DNA of 7,005 nucleotides from Asaia bogorensis. GTDB taxonomy: Bacteria; Pseudomonadota; Alphaproteobacteria; Acetobacterales; Acetobacteraceae. Positions 6,135-7,005 of this stretch are shown piece by piece. The DNA lies in NCBI GenBank assembly GCA_945873675.1, contig CAMCEP010000142.1:1-7005 (forward strand), written 5' to 3'. Every line of letters starts with the position of its first letter. The first letter of the stretch is position 1. Below the pieces are notes generated by a model that saw only the letters and a program-made list of their open reading frames with translations, was not told where the DNA came from and made no database searches. A program made the translations under genes and the position numbers.

Positions 6135-6850
6135 CCATGGCGGCATTGCAGGACCGCGTTGCGCTGATTACCGGGGCGTCACGCGGCATTGGCGCGGCGC
6201 TGGCGCTGGAATTGGCCAGGCTTGGCGCGCAATGCGTGCTGGTGGCGCGCACCCAGGGCGGGCTTGAAGAAGTGGATGACGCGATCCGCAGCGCCGGCGG
6301 CAAGCCCGCGACGCTTTTGCCCTTCGATCTGCAAAAGGCCGAGAAGGATATTGATATGATCGGGCCTTCCATTGTGGAACGCTTCGGTCGGCTGGATATT
6401 TTGGTGCATAATGCGGGCGCTTTGAACAAGCTGACGCCGGTTGCGCATATTGAACCGCGCGATTGGGCGGAAGTGATGGCGGTGAACCTGACCGCAAGCT
6501 GGCGTTTAATCCGCAGCTGCGATCCGCCCTTGCGCGCTTCCGATGCGGGGCGTGCGGTGTTTGTGACGACTGGGCGGGTGCTGCGCCCACGCGCCTATTG
6601 GGGCATGTATGGCGCATCCAAAGCTGGCATGGAACATCTGGTGACGACATGGGCTCAGGAGGTGGAGGGCACACCCTTGCGCGTGAACCTTGTTGATCCT
6701 GAAATTGTCGCCACCAAAATGCGCGCCACTGCCATGCCGGGCGAGGACCCTGCCACCATTCCACAACCCGCGGATGTCGCGCCCGGGATCGCGGCGCTTT
6801 GCCTGCCAAGCGAAACCCGCAATGGCGCGCGGGTAATGCTGAGGGGATAG
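6131..6850 (+). CDS. Short-chain dehydrogenase/reductase (SDR) family protein
   Basis: A 239-residue classical SDR with a Rossmann fold. It has the cofactor motif TGASRGIG (14-21), the structural NNAG-type motif as HNAG (93-96), the helix-4 Asn in VNLTAS (118-123), and the active-site YGASK (Tyr160, Lys164). The basic residue Arg18 in the glycine motif and Arg40 after strand 2 suggest NADP(H) preference (inference). The catalytic Ser expected 13 residues before the Tyr is Thr147 here (FVTTG). The C-terminal PGEDPATIPQPADVAPGI (203-220) resembles the SDR group often found beside purF in alphaproteobacteria; substrate unknown. The start is ATG 6131, overlapping the purF stop in an ATGA. An in-frame ATG at 6137 has better spacing (8 nt) to the GGGG at 6125-6128 and may be the true start. 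It is surely cotranscribed with purF. Confidence 0.92.
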   Translation: MTMAALQDRVALITGASRGIGAALALELARLGAQCVLVARTQGGLEEVDDAIRSAGGKPATLLPFDLQKAEKDIDMIGPSIVERFGRLDILVHNAGALNKLTPVAHIEPRDWAEVMAVNLTASWRLIRSCDPPLRASDAGRAVFVTTGRVLRPRAYWGMYGASKAGMEHLVTTWAQEVEGTPLRVNLVDPEIVATKMRATAMPGEDPATIPQPADVAPGIAALCLPSETRNGARVMLRG

Positions 6851-6857
6851 TGGTGCC

Positions 6858-7005
6858 ATGAGGGTTCCGCGCCGGTTGCTTCTAAGCCTGCCGCTGCTGC
6901 TTCCCGTTAAGGCTATTGCGCAAACTGCCTCATCGCAGGCCGCGCGCATCACGGCCGGCAAGGCCGCCATCACTGCGGCCAATGGGGCACGCTGGGCGGA
7001 AGCCG
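6858..7005 (+). CDS. Exported protein of unknown function, 5' end only (runs off window)
   Basis: An ATG at 6858, 7 nt after the SDR stop, opens a frame that stays open for 49 codons to the window end. The translated N-terminus looks like a Sec signal peptide: basic MRVPRR, a hydrophobic core LLLSLPLLLPV, and an A-I-A motif with likely cleavage after Ala21 (before Gln22). The mature start is Ala-rich, with basic residues and a small helical look (QAARITAGKAAITAANGARW). GAGGGG at 6841-6846 is a possible but rather distant Shine-Dalgarno site. The length, domains and function cannot be determined. An alpha-helical-repeat periplasmic protein such as a soluble lytic transglycosylase would fit this kind of N-terminus, but nothing seen proves it. 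It probably belongs to the same operon as purF and the SDR. Confidence 0.7.
   Translation, partial: MRVPRRLLLSLPLLLPVKAIAQTASSQAARITAGKAAITAANGARWAEA

Larger units (their letters stand above)
1967..7005 (+). other. Predicted operon: FAH-family gene, radA, cvpA, purF, SDR, exported protein
   Basis: Six genes run on the same strand with gaps of 17, 33, 8, -4 and 7 nt, and no terminator-like hairpin with a T-run is seen between them. A strong terminator (1804-1838) separates them from the genes upstream. The overlaps at cvpA/purF (stop within the ribosome-binding site) and purF/SDR (ATGA) point to translational coupling. Internal promoters, for example before cvpA, cannot be excluded. Confidence 0.7.

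Noticed and set aside
1..7005. CRISPR, IS elements, prophage, toxin-antitoxin or defence genes
   Set aside because: No regularly spaced repeats, terminal inverted repeats, transposase, integrase or defence-type domains were found on either strand.

Overview
The window is an ordinary-looking stretch of chromosome from a GC-rich (roughly 60%+ by eye) Gram-negative bacterium. Protein wording and gene order point to an alphaproteobacterium, most likely Rhodospirillales/Acetobacteraceae; this placement is inference, because no rRNA or other taxonomic marker is present. All nine recognisable protein genes lie on the + strand and coding density is high. No tRNA, rRNA, CRISPR array, transposase, phage gene or att-like repeat is visible.

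Left part (1-1646): the 3' part of a glutathione S-transferase gene, then a small DUF1330 protein 10 nt downstream, then after 85 nt a class-I amidotransferase-like gamma-glutamyl hydrolase (peptidase C26, PuuD-like). The first two probably form one transcription unit.

Middle (1647-1966): the only gene-free stretch longer than 300 bases. It holds a near-perfect intrinsic terminator (1804-1838). Upstream of it is a promoter-like pair (1684-1711), and between them a segment that can fold into a three-way junction. Together these make a plausible, unproven small-RNA gene of about 120 nt. The remaining 128 nt form the leader of the next gene.

Right part (1967-7005): a tight run of fumarylacetoacetate-hydrolase-family gene, radA, cvpA, purF, short-chain dehydrogenase and the start of a signal-peptide gene. 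Gaps are 17, 33, 8, -4 and 7 nt, so it is very probably one operon or a set of translationally coupled genes. RadA acts in recombination-intermediate processing, CvpA is a small membrane protein classically linked to purF, and PurF commits PRPP to purine synthesis. The cvpA-purF pairing is widespread in proteobacteria, and a radA gene just upstream and an SDR just downstream are familiar in alphaproteobacteria.

No clearly new biological system is present. The observations most worth checking are the candidate small RNA at about 1718-1838, an in-frame C7 slippery heptamer at the end of cvpA that would fuse it to purF after a -1 shift, and a Ser-to-Thr replacement at the apparent catalytic position of the SDR.
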